From NCBI GenBank assembly GCA_024291935.2, contig CM044316.1, positions 72,680,501 to 72,744,500 on the forward strand: a stretch of DNA of 64,000 bases, in the 5' to 3' direction. The notes beneath the pieces were generated by a model. It did no database searches. It had not been told where the DNA came from and saw only the letters and a list, made by a program, of their open reading frames with translations. The position numbers were made by a program, and so were the translations under genes. Origin of the DNA: Okapia johnstoni. Lineage: Eukaryota; Chordata; Mammalia; Artiodactyla; Giraffidae. Below are positions 23,312-35,607 of the stretch, piece after piece. Each line of letters begins with the position of its first letter. The first letter of the stretch is position 1.

Positions 23312-23514
23312 GAGAGGCCGTAGAATCTGCCTGCAATGCAGGAAACCCTGGTTTGATCCCTGGGTCTGGAAGATCCTCTGGAGGAGGGCATGACAACCCA
23401 CTCCAGTATACTTGCCTGGAGAATCCCCATGGACAGAGAAGCCTGGTGGGCTACAGTCCATGGGGTTGCAAAGAGTCGGACAGGACTGAGCGACTAAGCA
23501 CGGCACTGAGAGGC
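23312..23514 (+). mobile_element. Bov-tA SINE
   Basis: tRNA-derived head ('agaatctgcctgcaatgcag', box-B-like 'ggtttgatccctggg'), BovA body ('cccactccagtatacttgcc'), and a BovB-like tail ('gactgagcgactaagcac'). Flanking gagaggc at 23312-23318 and 23508-23514 is a short probable target duplication. The first bases of the head are missing. Confidence 0.92.
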
Positions 23515-25289
23515 AGTGTGCCAGCCTGCGCCTCCAGCGGGCTTCAGAGAACAAACTGCTCTCCTCCATCGTTAAACCTCACTTGTCCTCCGTACCTGCT
23601 CCCAGCCAGAAGCGGACAGAGTCAAACCCAGTGCTGATGTTTGCACAGGTGCTGTGCAAAGACGCAGCTGGATTGTAATGAAGGAAAGAAACACAGAGAG
23701 TCTCCTGGGGAAGAGTCCATCCAGAGAGAGTAGAGAAAACTGCTCTCTAAACATTTCATCGTTACCCCAGTTATTTTACTGGGTTCTCTCCAAACAGGAG
23801 TAGGTAAACTGAGAGATAGCAAAGCAAATATGTAACTTCCAAGTGCCTGGTTTTATTGGGTGGTAAAATATGCTGAGCAGTGAAGAGTGCCTTGGGTGGT
23901 TTGAACACTGTTGACACGTACCACAGAGAGTTTGGTCCTAGTCTTTTCCCAGATGCTTTTACAGACCGATTATTCACAGGGGGAGGAACTCTGGATACCC
24001 AGCCCTCAAGCGCTGCCTGCCTTATCAAGTCTTGGAGACCTAGCCATTGATTTCGATTGGGGTCTCCCTCATCATCTTAGCTTATAAAAACTTCACATAC
24101 AGAGAGCTCTCTCTCCAACAGGTGGGTCCACAATTTCACAGGTCTCTCTGTTGCAGACAAAACAGGTCCAATTTCAAGTCTCAGGCCAGAAGAGGCTATT
24201 GTTATCGCTCTTGCTGTGGGGGAATGGGGACGGGAAATGAAAAGCCAAGTGGAGGAGGGGGGCTGGCTGGCTGCAATCTCTTCTTTAAGGCTTTTTCTAG
24301 TCCTGCTAGAATTCGCTTGATGTTTGTTCATTCTCAAGGTTTCGTATTTTGTTCATATATGCATTCAGTCACAACGAAGACATTTTTCTCTTTCATATAA
24401 TGTGAAACATTAAAAAATAATAGTCTGGTGATGCATTGGGGAGGTTTGCTTTTCCTAGTGTGTGGTTCTTGGCCCAGAGTGTATGATGGTTGGAAAAAAA
24501 TCAACACACGACTGCTCTGTACAATATTATGTCTCTGGTAGAGAGTGGTTTGGGGGTTTTTATGGAGCACAGATTCTAAAGGTAAAAACCTTTAATGAGT
24601 CACAACTCAGAGAATGATGAAACTTTGCATTCAAACCTTAGATAAATAAACTAAAAAATTTCCAAGGGAGAGCAAGTCACCAAGTGTTCATGTTTGATTT
24701 AGATATTATATATAAATATTTTCCAAGTTCTATATACCCCCCCATTTTTGGTAAGAAATTAAACAAACAAACATACATAGGTATTGGTAATGCATGCATC
24801 TTACTGATATAATGTCTTACTCATAGGATTTTATTATGTACCTTCTAAAACAACTTGTCACTCTTTAGATTTCCCCAAGAGAATTGGGGAAAGACCCTCA
24901 GGTAGAGTTTGCTAAAGACTCTTTGAGCAACTCTTTCCATGAAGCTTCTCTGTCTTTTATATTTACTGGTCTTCACTTACCTCATAACTTGGGTTTCTTT
25001 TCCCTTACATGACATCACAAATATTCAGAGAATTCCATAAAGCCCATCACTAGCCTATACTAAAGAAGACTTACTTAGCAGGCACATATGGTTTTACATG
25101 TAACCTCCTGTTTTAAAAAAGGATGGAGGCAGAAAGAACCGATTCTAGGATATTGATGGGCCTCCATAAGGGATCTTAATGTAAGGGTGGAGCTGTGTTG
25201 AAGAGGCTGTAGCACTTGCCTCTGAGATCAGCACAGCATATGTCTACACTTGACTTCCTTAAGGGCTCTCTCTGCAAAGATAGGGATTT
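23515..25289. other. Unassigned DNA
   Basis: No gene or nameable repeat. The many frames between 23572 and 24400 are under 120 residues and unrecognised. Confidence 0.5.
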
Positions 25290-25690
25290 ACTATAAGGAA
25301 CTTAGGAGTCATCCCTGACTCCTCACTTTCTAGTCATCCCCTAATATTCATTCATTTCCAAATACCGATTCATCTAAAAAAATATTCTTCGAGTCCAGGT
25401 CTTTTGATGCCCCCCCCCCCGCCCCCCACGTTCCCATTGCTCCAAGTCGGGTCATCGTCCACAACTGGACTACTTCTAAGATGGACTGGCTGCCTTTAGT
25501 TGCCTGCCCTTTCTGGTCCATTTTCTGCTCTGTCACAAGGAAATATAAGTCTGATCACACACCCTTCCTGATTAAGCATGTCTGTGGACCTCTCATTGCC
25601 TGTTGAATGAAGAACAAAATCCTTACGGTATCCACAAGGCCCCACGAGATCTGCACTGCACCTGCCTACAGCCTCAGCTTTAATTAGAAA
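25290..25690 (+). repeat. L2/CR1-type LINE remnant
   Basis: 'cttaggagtcatccctgactcctcactttc' fits the L2/CR1 RT segment that encodes LGVILDSSLS in related elements. It is followed by 'ggtcatcgtccacaactggactac' and 'gaacaaaatccttacggtatccacaaggcccca', in the usual order of this old family. Highly diverged, no open frame. Confidence 0.55.
25410..25428. repeat. Poly-C tract
   Basis: A run of about 11 C, one G, then about 6 C. It gives a G-rich minus strand and could be unstable in sequencing. Confidence 0.9.
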
Positions 25691-25959
25691 AAAAAGAGTA
25701 AACCTATGAGAGAGAGAGAGATGTTTGGATAACAACAAAAAATGGCAAATATGATATTTGATAATGTAGTCAAAGAAACACATAGATGCAAACACAAGTA
25801 GCCATTTTAGTATAAACTACCACATAGTTCCAGGCACAATAGTAAATCTCTTCCCTCTCAATTTGCCTTCTCCCTCCCTTTTACTTTTAGCTGTGCCCTA
25901 CAATCTCAGTTTGGGGTTCCTTCAGGATTCATATACAGCCTGCAAACTATCATGAACCA

Positions 25960-26290
25960 TGAATCTCCAATAGAAATGCAATGTGAACCACATATGTGAT
26001 CTTAAATTTTCTAGTCGGCACATTTTAAAAATAAAGAAGTTAGTATAATGTATTTAATCTAAAATATAGTCATTTCAACATGTAATCAATATAAAAAAAT
26101 ATAAAAAAACAACAGAAAAAGATATTTTACATTCTTTTTCATACCACGTCTTTATACATCAGTGTGTGTTTTACACTTAGAGCTCATCTCAACTTGTACC
26201 AACCTCATCTCAAGTGCTCAATTAAGTCGCATGTCTAGCGCCCGTATTTAGAGCACATCTAAGTCATTTGTAGAGCATTGCAAGTAGACC
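25960..26290. repeat. hAT-Charlie DNA transposon remnant (MER58-like)
   Basis: 'ccaatagaaatgcaatgtgaaccacatatgtgat', 'agtcatttcaacatgtaatcaatataaaa', 'gatattttacattctttttcatacc' and 'cacttagagctcatctcaa...caagtgctcaatta' follow a common non-autonomous hAT repeat. The family name is from memory and could be wrong; the repeat nature is fairly sure. Confidence 0.6.
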
Positions 26291-27904
26291 CAATACAAAT
26301 TCTCATTCTTCACTTCTATTTTTAAATATTCAGTACTTTACATTCTGGGTGTCTTTCCAAATTAAGACTGTACCTCTGAGATTGAAGAACCAGAATTGCT
26401 CCCTAGAGAGCAGTGGAGCAATTTTCATCTTCCTCTCCAAGAAAATGACTCCTGGATTCATTGCCCATCAGTCACTGGTTTTAACAATTCAGAGATTTCT
26501 AATATAGGGTCTGGAGCAATCACCCTAATTTTAGTTGTGCTCAGGATATTTGCATTCCAAAGTGTCCAAGCACTGATGCTCATCCAGTGAGAGACTTAAA
26601 AATTTCTTTTAAGAATCCTAAAATGTGAAACTAGAGGGGATCATGATTATTACCTAATCCAATGCTGAACAGTTTGGTGGCTTGATGAGGGAGCTACAAC
26701 CTAATAGAAGCAAGCACACATCTAGGACTTAGGTTCCTGGACTCCTGGACCCGTGTTATCCTGTCTGTTACTCAATGTGAATATTGGTGATTCACAGTCA
26801 GAACTGTGAGACTCAGTGAACAGTGTTCCCATTAAGGGCCATACACCTTGACTTCCTCTCAGCACTCAGTTGGTGGATGCAGATATCATCTGGGTTAAAT
26901 GGAAGGACTATGGGCAACACAGTATTAAGCCAATGATGCCCAAAGCAGCATGTCTTTTGGTATAGCTGAGTCAGGTGTGTAGCCAGCCTTAAACCAAATA
27001 TAAGGCCTACAGATTGTTGCTTTCCTCGAGATAAGAATGCCCTTTTCTCATACGCTCTACTGTAACCTCTTTCTCCTGTTTAGTTATCAGTTGAGAATCT
27101 CTATACGCAATAGCAGGATTCCTTCTGGTGAGTGGTGATACCAGCTATTGCTCAACTCATGAGCCACCCTCAGTGTCCTGGTTGGAGAGGGAGAACACTC
27201 AGCTACTTACATTCAGTTTTTGCTTTTGTTCCAAGCTGCTTTTCTTGGTTTGAAAAGCACTAGACTCCTCATTTGTTCCACTTTGTAGTGATGTGTGAAA
27301 AGTGCCATCATTCCTGACAATCCCTTCCTGGGAGATTTTCTTATCCTGGATCAGCAGTTGCATGTTAACTAATCTGAAAATTATTTCCATGTTAAGTTCT
27401 CTTTTATGTTAAAAATAATAAACAATGAAGCCTGCCTAGGAACTATTTACTTATTTTTAAACAGGCTTGGTGGACACAGGATCTTGAAAAGACGTGAATA
27501 GTGCTTGGTCTATGCCTGACTTATTCTAAATCATGAATTGGGGAAAACACTCTTAAAGAGCTCAGTCCTGAGCTGTGAGTGAGATGTGTATTTCCCAGAC
27601 AATATCACTGTGGTTTGAAAGGCATGGGATGCCTCTGTGGAAATACCTTGGAGAAATTTGCCAGAGGTATCTGTAGTGATGCTCTTTCCTGCAGTGTTCC
27701 AACGAGGCAAATGGAGGAAGAGGATGCCTGGGACGTTAAACTACGGAACAGTCATTAGCACTGTCCTCTAGGCCAGGTGCTTTTCAAGGATTGCTGTGAA
27801 GATTTCTCCAAAAGAAGATTGTCTAGTGATAGACTATTTGGATATATTCAAGTTATAGACTTGAATAACTGCAAACACATTTCTTTATAAGCATGGTTTC
27901 CTTT
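26291..27904. other. Unassigned DNA
   Basis: No gene or nameable repeat. Confidence 0.5.
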
Positions 27905-28035
27905 GAGCTGGCTCACTTAGAATCCTAGCATGTCAGAGTTCTACCATTGCTGATGGTGAGAGAGGGACATGAAGGTTTTGTGACTCAAAAAGGGTCACTC
28001 AGCTGGGACGGACTAAAACCCAAGTCTATTCCTAA
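27905..28035 (-). repeat. MIR-family (MIR3/MIRc-like) remnant
   Basis: 'tagaatcctagcatgtcagag' and 'gactcaaaaagggtcactcagctgggac...aaaacccaagtctattcc' follow the reverse-complement MIR3-type order. Confidence 0.5.
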
Positions 28036-28719
28036 TAGTTCCTCAAAACCAGAGGGCCTGGTTTGTTGCAGTTTTGTTTTATTTTTTTAATGAACTCTAT
28101 GAGATGCTCTCTGATGAAAATGTCAAAAGAGAATATACCAAATTCTTCTCACTAGCAAGCTATCTAAATACATATTGTTAGTAGGCATTACTTCTTCCTG
28201 CAGTCTTCATTGACTGTAACAGTAATCACCTGGAATTTATACTAATTCTGGTTTTAAGCCTTCCCATCTTAGAATATAGGTAAGCCATTGGAACCACTGC
28301 TGAGAAATTAGTCCCAGTCCAGCCAATCCAACCCAGAAGTAAACTATTACAGATTTGAATAACAGGGAAAGGATAGAATTTCCTCACTCAGCTCCCATCT
28401 AAAAGAACGTGGGGCTTCAGCCCCCTTAAATTTCTCCCAATTAGTCTAAGAAATCCCTTGAGCTTATTTCCATGTGTGATCATGTAAACAATACTCCCGG
28501 CCAGTAGGTGGAGACTTCCATGTTCTCTGGTACATACTTGCAGATTCTCTCTTCTCATACCTCATAGTACCCTCGCTTTCTCACTTTTTGTCTCCTCCTG
28601 TCTGTCTGGTATAGTAATGTTGAGCTCTCTAAGCTCCGTCTGATCGTCCATGATACAGTATGTCCGGTGGAATCCTAATCAACTCCGGATGTAGACCACA
28701 CAGGCTAGGCAGGCTGCTG
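28036..28719. other. Unassigned DNA
   Basis: No supported feature. Confidence 0.5.
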
Positions 28720-29200
28720 GGTGCTCTCCTGCTTTACAACTTGTGCTGGGTTCCCTAAGTGCTGGTTCCACATCTTGTTGGAGCGAAGAACAATTCTGTC
28801 TCCTAAGTCGCGACACACTGTCCCGCGGTCACAAGGTCGGGCTGCCTCGTGCTGTCAACATCATACAGTGGTCTTAGTGAGACTGCATGTTCCCTCCTGC
28901 TGGCGTCCTCGCCTTTCAGAGGCTTCATCCTGTGGGACTTGTGCAAACCTGAGGGAAGAACTAGAGAGCAGTGCACCTCTCCGCTGTGCCCACGTTACTG
29001 CCGGTGGTCCACACTTGCGTCAATCACATTTTTCTCTCCTCAGATCTCACATGGGGCTCTTCATTTCCCCCAGGGAGACACTGTCTTTGAGGCCCTACCC
29101 ATGGTGCTCAGACAGATGTGGATTCATACGAGGCACATGGCTCATGTCCCTAAGATGACGATGTTTCCTTCTAGAACAACAGAAGAATGCATGTAATGTA
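28720..29200. other. GC/CpG-enriched segment with overlapping open frames
   Basis: A 145-residue frame (28721-29158) and a 115-residue frame (28849-29196) overlap on the plus strand. CpGs are denser than around it (e.g. 'tcgcgacacactgtcccgcgg' near 28807). A polypyrimidine tract followed by AG near 29043 resembles a splice acceptor. Neither frame has a domain I know, and the region could equally be a diverged LTR or other repeat. Confidence 0.35.
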
Positions 29201-29565
29201 AACAAGCTTCTCATTTCTACCAGAGTTCAAAACAGAGAGAGATTTTTTGTTCTGTAGTTAATTTCTTTCGGTTCACAGTTATCCACAAAACTTTTAGTCA
29301 GTAATAAGTCATTCATAAACATAGTACCACATATGAACCATGGAAGAGTATAGTCACTGGTATGCTGGTAAATTATTAGCAACCAGGTCTTGAGAGGGCA
29401 AAAACTCTGATTTATAGCATTTGTTCATTTCCATGGTATAAATACTCCCATGAGTGCCAGTTTGAAGCTACCAATGTAATATCACTGAAGGTGGAACTGG
29501 GAAGAGACATTCAGGATCACACCGTTATTATAGTATTTTTACCCTGCAGAATCAATAGTTATAAC
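29201..29565. other. Unassigned DNA
   Basis: No supported feature. Confidence 0.5.
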
Positions 29566-29868
29566 CTCAAGGGCATGCTGCTGCTGCTGCTGCTAAGTCG
29601 CTTCAGTCGTGTCTGACTCTGTGCTACCCCATAGACGAGGTGGCCCACCAGGCTCCGCCATCCCTGGGATTCTCCAGGCAAGAACCCTGGAGTGGGTTGC
29701 CATTTCTTTCTCCAATGCATGAGAGTGAAAAGTGAAAGTGAAGTCACTCAGTTGTGTCCAACTCTTCGCGACCCCATGGACTGCAGCCCACAAGGATCCT
29801 CCGTCCATGGGATTTTCCAGGGAAGAATACTGGAGTGGGTTGCCATTGCCTTCTCCGCTCAAGGGCAT
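29566..29868 (-). mobile_element. Bov-A2 SINE dimer with 11-bp target duplication
   Basis: The duplication ctcaagggcat is at 29566-29576 and 29858-29868. The (CTG)n tract at the left is the 3' tail on the minus strand. Two BovA body units follow, separated by the usual 'agagtgaaaagtgaaagtgaag' linker near 29720. There is no tRNA head, as expected for Bov-A2. Confidence 0.96.
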
Positions 29869-31429
29869 AGATATTAATACAATGTAGTCAAATAATTAGG
29901 AAGTGGTGAATTTTGAGTATTTGTTACCTTTGCTTTGAATATAATTTATATAATTGCAAGCCTCTATAACATGACTTTTAAATAATGGCTATACTGAATA
30001 AGTGCTCACAAAATTCTTGAGAATTTAACAATCAGCTCTCACAAGCCAGCACAGCCTGCCTCCAGCACTCCACTGGGTGTAATATAACGAGGCAAGTCTA
30101 ATACTAATCTTCCAGCGCTATGTAAGCTAGCACTGCAGTTTGTCGTGAGAGAAAAACGAATGCATATGAAATAAAAACGTCTAGCATAACGCCTGGCACA
30201 CAGGTGCTCAGTAAATTCTGGGTGAATCCAGAATAGTCTCGGATGGTAGAAGAAGCAGGAATTAGTTTGGTGCACTGAAGCAGGTCAGAGCTTTCACCTT
30301 AATAATTCTGAGACTGTGTGCATATTGTGTCCCGCTCAGGGTGGATCAAACCCTGCAGTTAGAGACCCAGAAGGAAAAAGAGGGAGACCAAATGACATCA
30401 TTTCACTTATGCTCCTCGAATGGTCCTCATTAAGTTGACTGCACAGACTATAAAGAGGGATTTTAAGAGCCTGGAAAAGTTGAAGGCAGACAATCCCTTG
30501 TTCAGAGGATGAAATGGGGGTAAACCATAACATATGTACCAAATAATATAGTCTTTGTTTTATGTAATAATTTATTTTCTTCTCTCCCCTTCCTGGACAT
30601 GGAAGAGACTTAACTCGAGGTCAGTTCTCAGTACCCTTGAAAGCTGAAGAAAGGGCAGGTCTGCTCCGACGGCTTCTCTGGCAGGCACACGGCTGGAGCC
30701 CACTGCACAGTGGCAGCCTCGCCAGTTAAATTACGAGGGCTGCTTTGAAGAGAGAGGTTTCGTGCTTTATGAGGCTGATAGCATTCAGTGTTTAAGCCAT
30801 TAAATTTGCATCTGGGAAAGCCGTGGTCAGGAAGAGGTAAAAAGGTCAAGTTTTCATAATGGCTTTCAGAGCCAAAATGGTATCTTTCCTGAGGGGCTGG
30901 CTGGAAAACATTTAGCTTTTTGTTGTAATAGAGGTCTTGCTTAATCGAAAATCAGTGAGATAAAGAGATCTTTTAACAGGATGCTAATACTTAAACTCAT
31001 TGACAGATATTTTCCTACTAATGATTGGGACTAGTGGCTAAATATAGGGCACTGCTGTGAACAGAATGAATCTCCGAGTTTAGTGTTGTGAGGATCTGTT
31101 CCCCTGAGTTCATCTTCACTGATACTGTCAAACTAAGCAGATAATTGCCACACTTCCCATGAACTTAGTGCAGCGTGGAAGGAGACTTAAAGTCAGCTTT
31201 TCCAAATTGTTTTAGACGGAACCTCAGAATTTAATAGAGATTTTATAATATCATTAAGCCAATGACAGCTTATTTTAAAATGATGTTTGCTACCCTAGTA
31301 GTTCTTTATTCTATTTCTCTCAAGAACAGTCAGTTCTGCTATAATGTTACACGTGCATGCCATACAACCACGTGCTAGGCAAAATCATTTCACAGAAGCC
31401 ATAGAGCTTTGACACCAAACCTGTGCCCC
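29869..31429. other. Unassigned DNA
   Basis: A small piece at about 30180-30232 ('acgcctggcacacaggtgctcagtaaat') is the 3' end of a plus-strand MIR. Otherwise nothing I can name. Confidence 0.5.
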
Positions 31430-32590
31430 AAAAGGCAAAACTGATGAATTAAACCTCATCAAATTGAAAACCTTTTGATCTGTGAAAGACCCTGTGAGGA
31501 ACATGGAAGGACAAGCTACAGACTAGGAGGAAAAATTGCCATCCACATAGTTGACAAAGGACTAGCATCGAGAATATATAAATAATTTTAAAATTTTATC
31601 AGTAAAAAAGCAAACAAGTCAACTGAATTAGGAAATAAGCAAAAGACATGAAGAAACATTTCATGGAAGAGGGTATACAGATAGTAAATAAACACATGAA
31701 GAAATATTCACCAACATTAGCCCTTAGAGAAATGCAAATTAAAATCACAATAAGATATCCCACAACTGTCAGAATGGCTAAAATAAAAAATGTAATTAAC
31801 AATTTATTAACAATATTAAATGCTCCAATAAGAATGTGGGAAAAAAGTGAAAGTGAAAGTTGCTCAGTCATATCCAACTCTTTGTGACCCACTAGCAAGA
31901 TATCAATGTGGAGAAACTGGGAAACAGTTGGAACATTTCTTAATAAAGTGGGTATGCAACTTCCATACAGCCTACAAATTGTACTCCTGGGCTGAGTACA
32001 ATTTAGCTGAGAGAAATAAAGACTTAGGTTCCCACAAAAACCTTTGTATGAATATTCATAGCACTTTTATTTGTAATAGCTCAAAACTGGGAACGACCCA
32101 GATACTCTTCAACCCTGAATCGTTAAACTGTGGTACATCCGTATCATGGAAGGTTCCACAGCAATAAAAAAAAAACAAGCTACAGATACATGCAACGTGA
32201 ATTGCTAGGGAATTACTCTGAGTGAAAAATTCAATCCCCAGAAAGTTATATTTGGTAGATTCCATTTATATAACATTCTTAAAGTGACAAAACCACAGAA
32301 GTGGAGAACAGATCAGTAGTAGCCAGAGGTTAAAGATGAGAAGGGAGACCAAGAGGGAAATAGGAGTATTAATAAAAGGCAACAGAGAAAATCCCTGCAG
32401 TGATTAAATCATTCTCTATCTTGACTGTCTCAATAACAATCTCTTGGTTGTGATATTATACTTTTGCATGATATTATCACTGGGGGAATGAATTGGGTAA
32501 AGGATACACTGGATATGTCAATATTATTTCTTGCAACTCAAGTGAATCTACAATTATCTCTAAATGTTTAATTGAAAGTATTACAAGGTT
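31430..32590 (+). mobile_element. Old L1M LINE, ORF2 end plus 3' UTR
   Basis: Contains degraded L1 ORF2 C-terminal text ('gatgaattaaacctcatcaaattgaaaa', 'atgaagaaatattcaccaacattagccctta...gaaatgcaaattaaaatcac'), then 'aatattcatagcacttttatttgtaatagctcaaaactggg' and 'gtggtacatccgtatcatgg'. L1M 3'-UTR text follows ('agaagtggagaacagatcagtagtagccagagg'). No frame survives. A 45-bp SINE fragment at 31846-31890 interrupts it. Confidence 0.85.
31846..31890 (-). mobile_element. Tiny Bov SINE 3'-end fragment inside L1
   Basis: 'agtgaaagtgaaagttgctcag' followed by 'tatccaactctttgtgaccc' is the BovA/BovB-like 3' tail in minus orientation. L1 sequence resumes directly after it. It is an extreme 5' truncation. 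Confidence 0.8.
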
Positions 32591-33344
32591 TAAGGGCACA
32601 AGACTCAAATATTTTCTCAACAATAGAGTGAAATAATATAACCTTATAAAACTGGTAGCACAATTTTACACATGTTAAATGGTTAAGAAATACATAAATA
32701 CCATGCTAAACATGGCACTTTACCTTGACAAAGAGCTGAAGTTTGCACATGGAAGTGGGCATTGCAGGGGTTGCAGTTGTATATTACTGTGATGTGGTGG
32801 AAGGAGGGTTATTAGAAATGGGATGAAATAACCATTTCTAAATGGTTATTAGAAATACCAGATGCCTTGGTGTGGCTCATAACACACCCAGTGAACTGAA
32901 GTAGCTGGTGATGGTTAAGAACTGAGATATATGCACACATGTGCTTTGTGTATTTCTACTCTTCTCATCTTTGAGCTAAGTACAGTTTTCTGTGTTCACC
33001 TGTTTCCTGCATTCAAGATTACACATAAACGTAAAATCTGTTATGATAAAATTGTTTCTTGACATATCATTGCTTTGAAACAAATTTGCATTTTTCAAAA
33101 CAAGCATTAGAGCAGAACTGATTGTACATTCTGTATACCAAAAGTGACAGAATGTCCGGATAATTACTGGAAAGGGAAGAAAATCCAATTTCAAACAATA
33201 GTGTCATCAAAGATTTCTGAGGCTTTGGGTCTGGATCCTACGTGAGTTCCCTTCTACACCTGGAAAGTATGTTAACATTTTGGCGAGATTTGGTTCTCTG
33301 TGTTTCCCCAATGTAAACTGATTAAGCTTAAAAATAAGTAAAAC
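32591..33344. other. Unassigned DNA with a quasi-palindrome
   Basis: Holds the inverted/direct repeat cluster at 32807-32856; otherwise nothing I recognise. Confidence 0.5.
32807..32856. repeat. Perfect 11-bp hairpin overlapping a 13-bp direct repeat
   Basis: aataaccattt at 32827-32837 pairs with aaatggttatt at 32840-32850 across a 2-nt loop. The 13-mer ggttattagaaat occurs at 32807-32819 and 32844-32856. The arrangement is what template switching at a quasi-palindrome would leave. Confidence 0.85.
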
Positions 33345-33655
33345 TTTCCAAGACTTCCCTGGTGGTACAGTGGGTAAGAATCTGCCTGCTAATGCAGGGG
33401 ACCTGGGTTCGATCCCTGGTCTGGGAAGATTCCAGATGCTTCGGAGTAACTAAGTCCCTGTGCTCCCACTACCATGCCTGTGCTCTAGAGCCGGCGTGTG
33501 ACAGCTGCCGAGCCCGTGTGCCTAGAGCCTGAGCTGCAACAGGAGAAACCACCTCAATGCAGAGTACCCCTGTTTGCTGCAACTAGAAAACACCCGTGAC
33601 AGCAACAAAAACCCAGTGCAACCAAAAATAAATATGTAAATAAATATATAAAACC
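33345..33655 (+). mobile_element. CHR-type tRNA SINE (cetartiodactyl)
   Basis: The head 'gacttccctggtggtacagtgggtaagaatctgcctgc' with a box-B-like 'gggttcgatccctgg' is followed by a body with 'gcctagagcctgagctgcaacaggagaaacc' and an A-rich (AAATA)n tail. This body differs from Bov-tA and fits the CHR-1/CHR-2 group. Flanks taaaactttc and taaaaccttc suggest a decayed target duplication. Confidence 0.8.
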
Positions 33656-33969
33656 TTCTAGATTTTTAATTAACGACAGTATTAGAGTGGTTGCAGATAT
33701 AAGGTAAAAGGAAAAACCAATTTTAGAAAAGCGATTGGGTATAAAATATTCTCTTTTTTTCTTTTTATTTTGTTTATCTTATACTCTGGTCTAATATGTA
33801 AGGGAGAGGAAGAAATACATGTGGTGGAAAATAGTTGGTTTTGAATTTTATTATATTTTGGTATTAGAGGTTTTATGCCTAATGAGGTAGATGAGAGTAT
33901 AAACAGATTGGATTTTAGAGCACATTATTACGGAATAGGATTAAGCCCGTGGTTGTTTGGTTCACTTAG
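33656..33969. other. Unassigned AT-rich DNA
   Basis: No supported feature. Confidence 0.5.
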
Positions 33970-34344
33970 GTAAAAACAGTTCAGTTCAGTCATGTCCAAC
34001 TCTTTGTGATCCCATGGACTGCAGCACACCAGGCTTCCCTGTCCATCACCAACTACCAGAGCCTACTCAAACTCATGTCCATTGAGTCAGTGATGCCATC
34101 CAACCATCTCGTCCTCTGTCATCCCCTTCTCTTCCCGCCTTCAATCTTTCCCAGAATCAGGGTCTTTTCCAGTGAGTCAGTTCTTCGCATCAGATGGCAG
34201 AAGTACTGGAGTTTCAGCTTTAGCATCAGTCCTTCCAATGAATATTCAGGACTGATTTCCTTTAGGATGGACTGATTGGATCTCCTTTCTGTCCAAGGGA
34301 CTCTTGAGAGTCTTCTCTAACACCACAGTTCAAAAGCATCAAAC
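33970..34344 (-). mobile_element. BovB LINE 3' end
   Basis: The BovB 3' terminus (cagttcagttcagtcatgtcc) is at the left edge. The copy continues through 'gagtcagtgatgccatcc' to 'cacagttcaaaagcatcaa'. It is about 375 bp with no convincing target duplication. The minus-strand coding frame is broken. Confidence 0.92.
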
Positions 34345-35330
34345 TTGAGTTTGATTCCTATGACTGAGTTAAATTTCTATTGATGCAGATAGCATGCCTA
34401 ACCAGATCTGCCAACTTGAAGTACATTCTATTGGTCACAAAAGAAATTTGTAAAATAATACATTGTTCGAATCTGTAGAGATCCTATTGCTCATAGGTCG
34501 ATAGTGTAAAGGAATTGAACTTAGATATCTAGGCAATGAGCCTGCCTGTTAGACATTACTATAATCATGGATTTATTTTTGTATAAGTGGTCTCAGAGCT
34601 CAAACACTGAAATATTATGTGGTGATACACAAATTATGGGGGGTAAAGCACCAGATGATTTTCTTGTTCCCAACTTAAAGTTAATAACCCCCAGAGGCAG
34701 TGGGATAAGAAGTGGTTGTGGAGAAAAAGTCTGAACTGGATGTTGAAAAATTTTAAAAGGTGCAGTTTTCTAGATATGAGAAGGTGATGATGACAGTGAC
34801 AAAAAGAGGGAGATAGACGTGGGTGGACTAAACTCCAGCAGAGGAAGACACCATGGGTAAAGCTCACACTCTTGCTCAAACCCAACTGTGAACAATAAAT
34901 TTGTGAAAAATTGAAGGGAAAAGCTCTCCATTTTTAATAAAACAGAGAAATAGCCACAACCTCAAACCACAAATTATAAAGCAGACCTTCCAAATACTGA
35001 GAAATCTACACCAACGAAAACACGAGGGCACTGAGTGCCCAGACAAACCTTTTCAGGCATCAAGCAGGAGACAAATTTCCTTAGAAGTCAGCGTTACAGT
35101 CCTGAAAGGCTCAGCCAGTGATCCTTTAATTAAAGAGATAAGAGCTCTAGACTATGGGCAAAGTCTAAGGGAAATAAGACTATTCCTCGCAGATAGCTAG
35201 CTCAAATAGATCAGAATGGCCAGAAATTACCTCTGCTCTAGCCTCTTAGCCTAGATAACTGATAGGACAAAGAGGAAACCATCTGGCATAGGAGGGATTT
35301 TACTGTGAAGAGGCTGGATTTTTGAAGGCC
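34345..35330. other. Unassigned DNA
   Basis: No supported feature. Confidence 0.5.
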
Positions 35331-35607
35331 AATCCTGAAGGAAGCTGAAACTCCAATACTTTGGCCACCTGATGCAAAGAACTGATTCATTGGAAAAGAC
35401 CCTGATGCTGGGAAAGATTGAAGGCGGGAGGAGAAGGAGATGACAGAGGATGAGATGGTTGGATGGCATCACCGATGTGATGGGCATGAATTTGAGTAAA
35501 CTCCAGGAGTTGGTGGTGGACAGGGAAGCCTGGCATGCTGCAGTCCATGGGGTCGCAAAGAGTTGCACACGACTGAGCAACTGAATTGAACTGAATCCTG
35601 AAGGAAG
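35331..35607 (+). mobile_element. BovB LINE 3' end with 14-bp target duplication
   Basis: Perfect duplication aatcctgaaggaag at 35331-35344 and 35594-35607. The insert is 35345-35593, about 249 bp, starting within the ORF2 C-terminus ('ctgaaactccaatactttgg') and ending gaattgaactg. It is short and clearly delimited. Confidence 0.96.

Noticed and set aside
23319..23360. tRNA gene call on the SINE head
   Set aside because: The tRNA-like head with a box-B-like motif is the standard 5' part of Bov-tA. There is no complete cloverleaf and it is followed by the BovA body. The same applies to the heads at 33345, 40575, 40694 and 57312.
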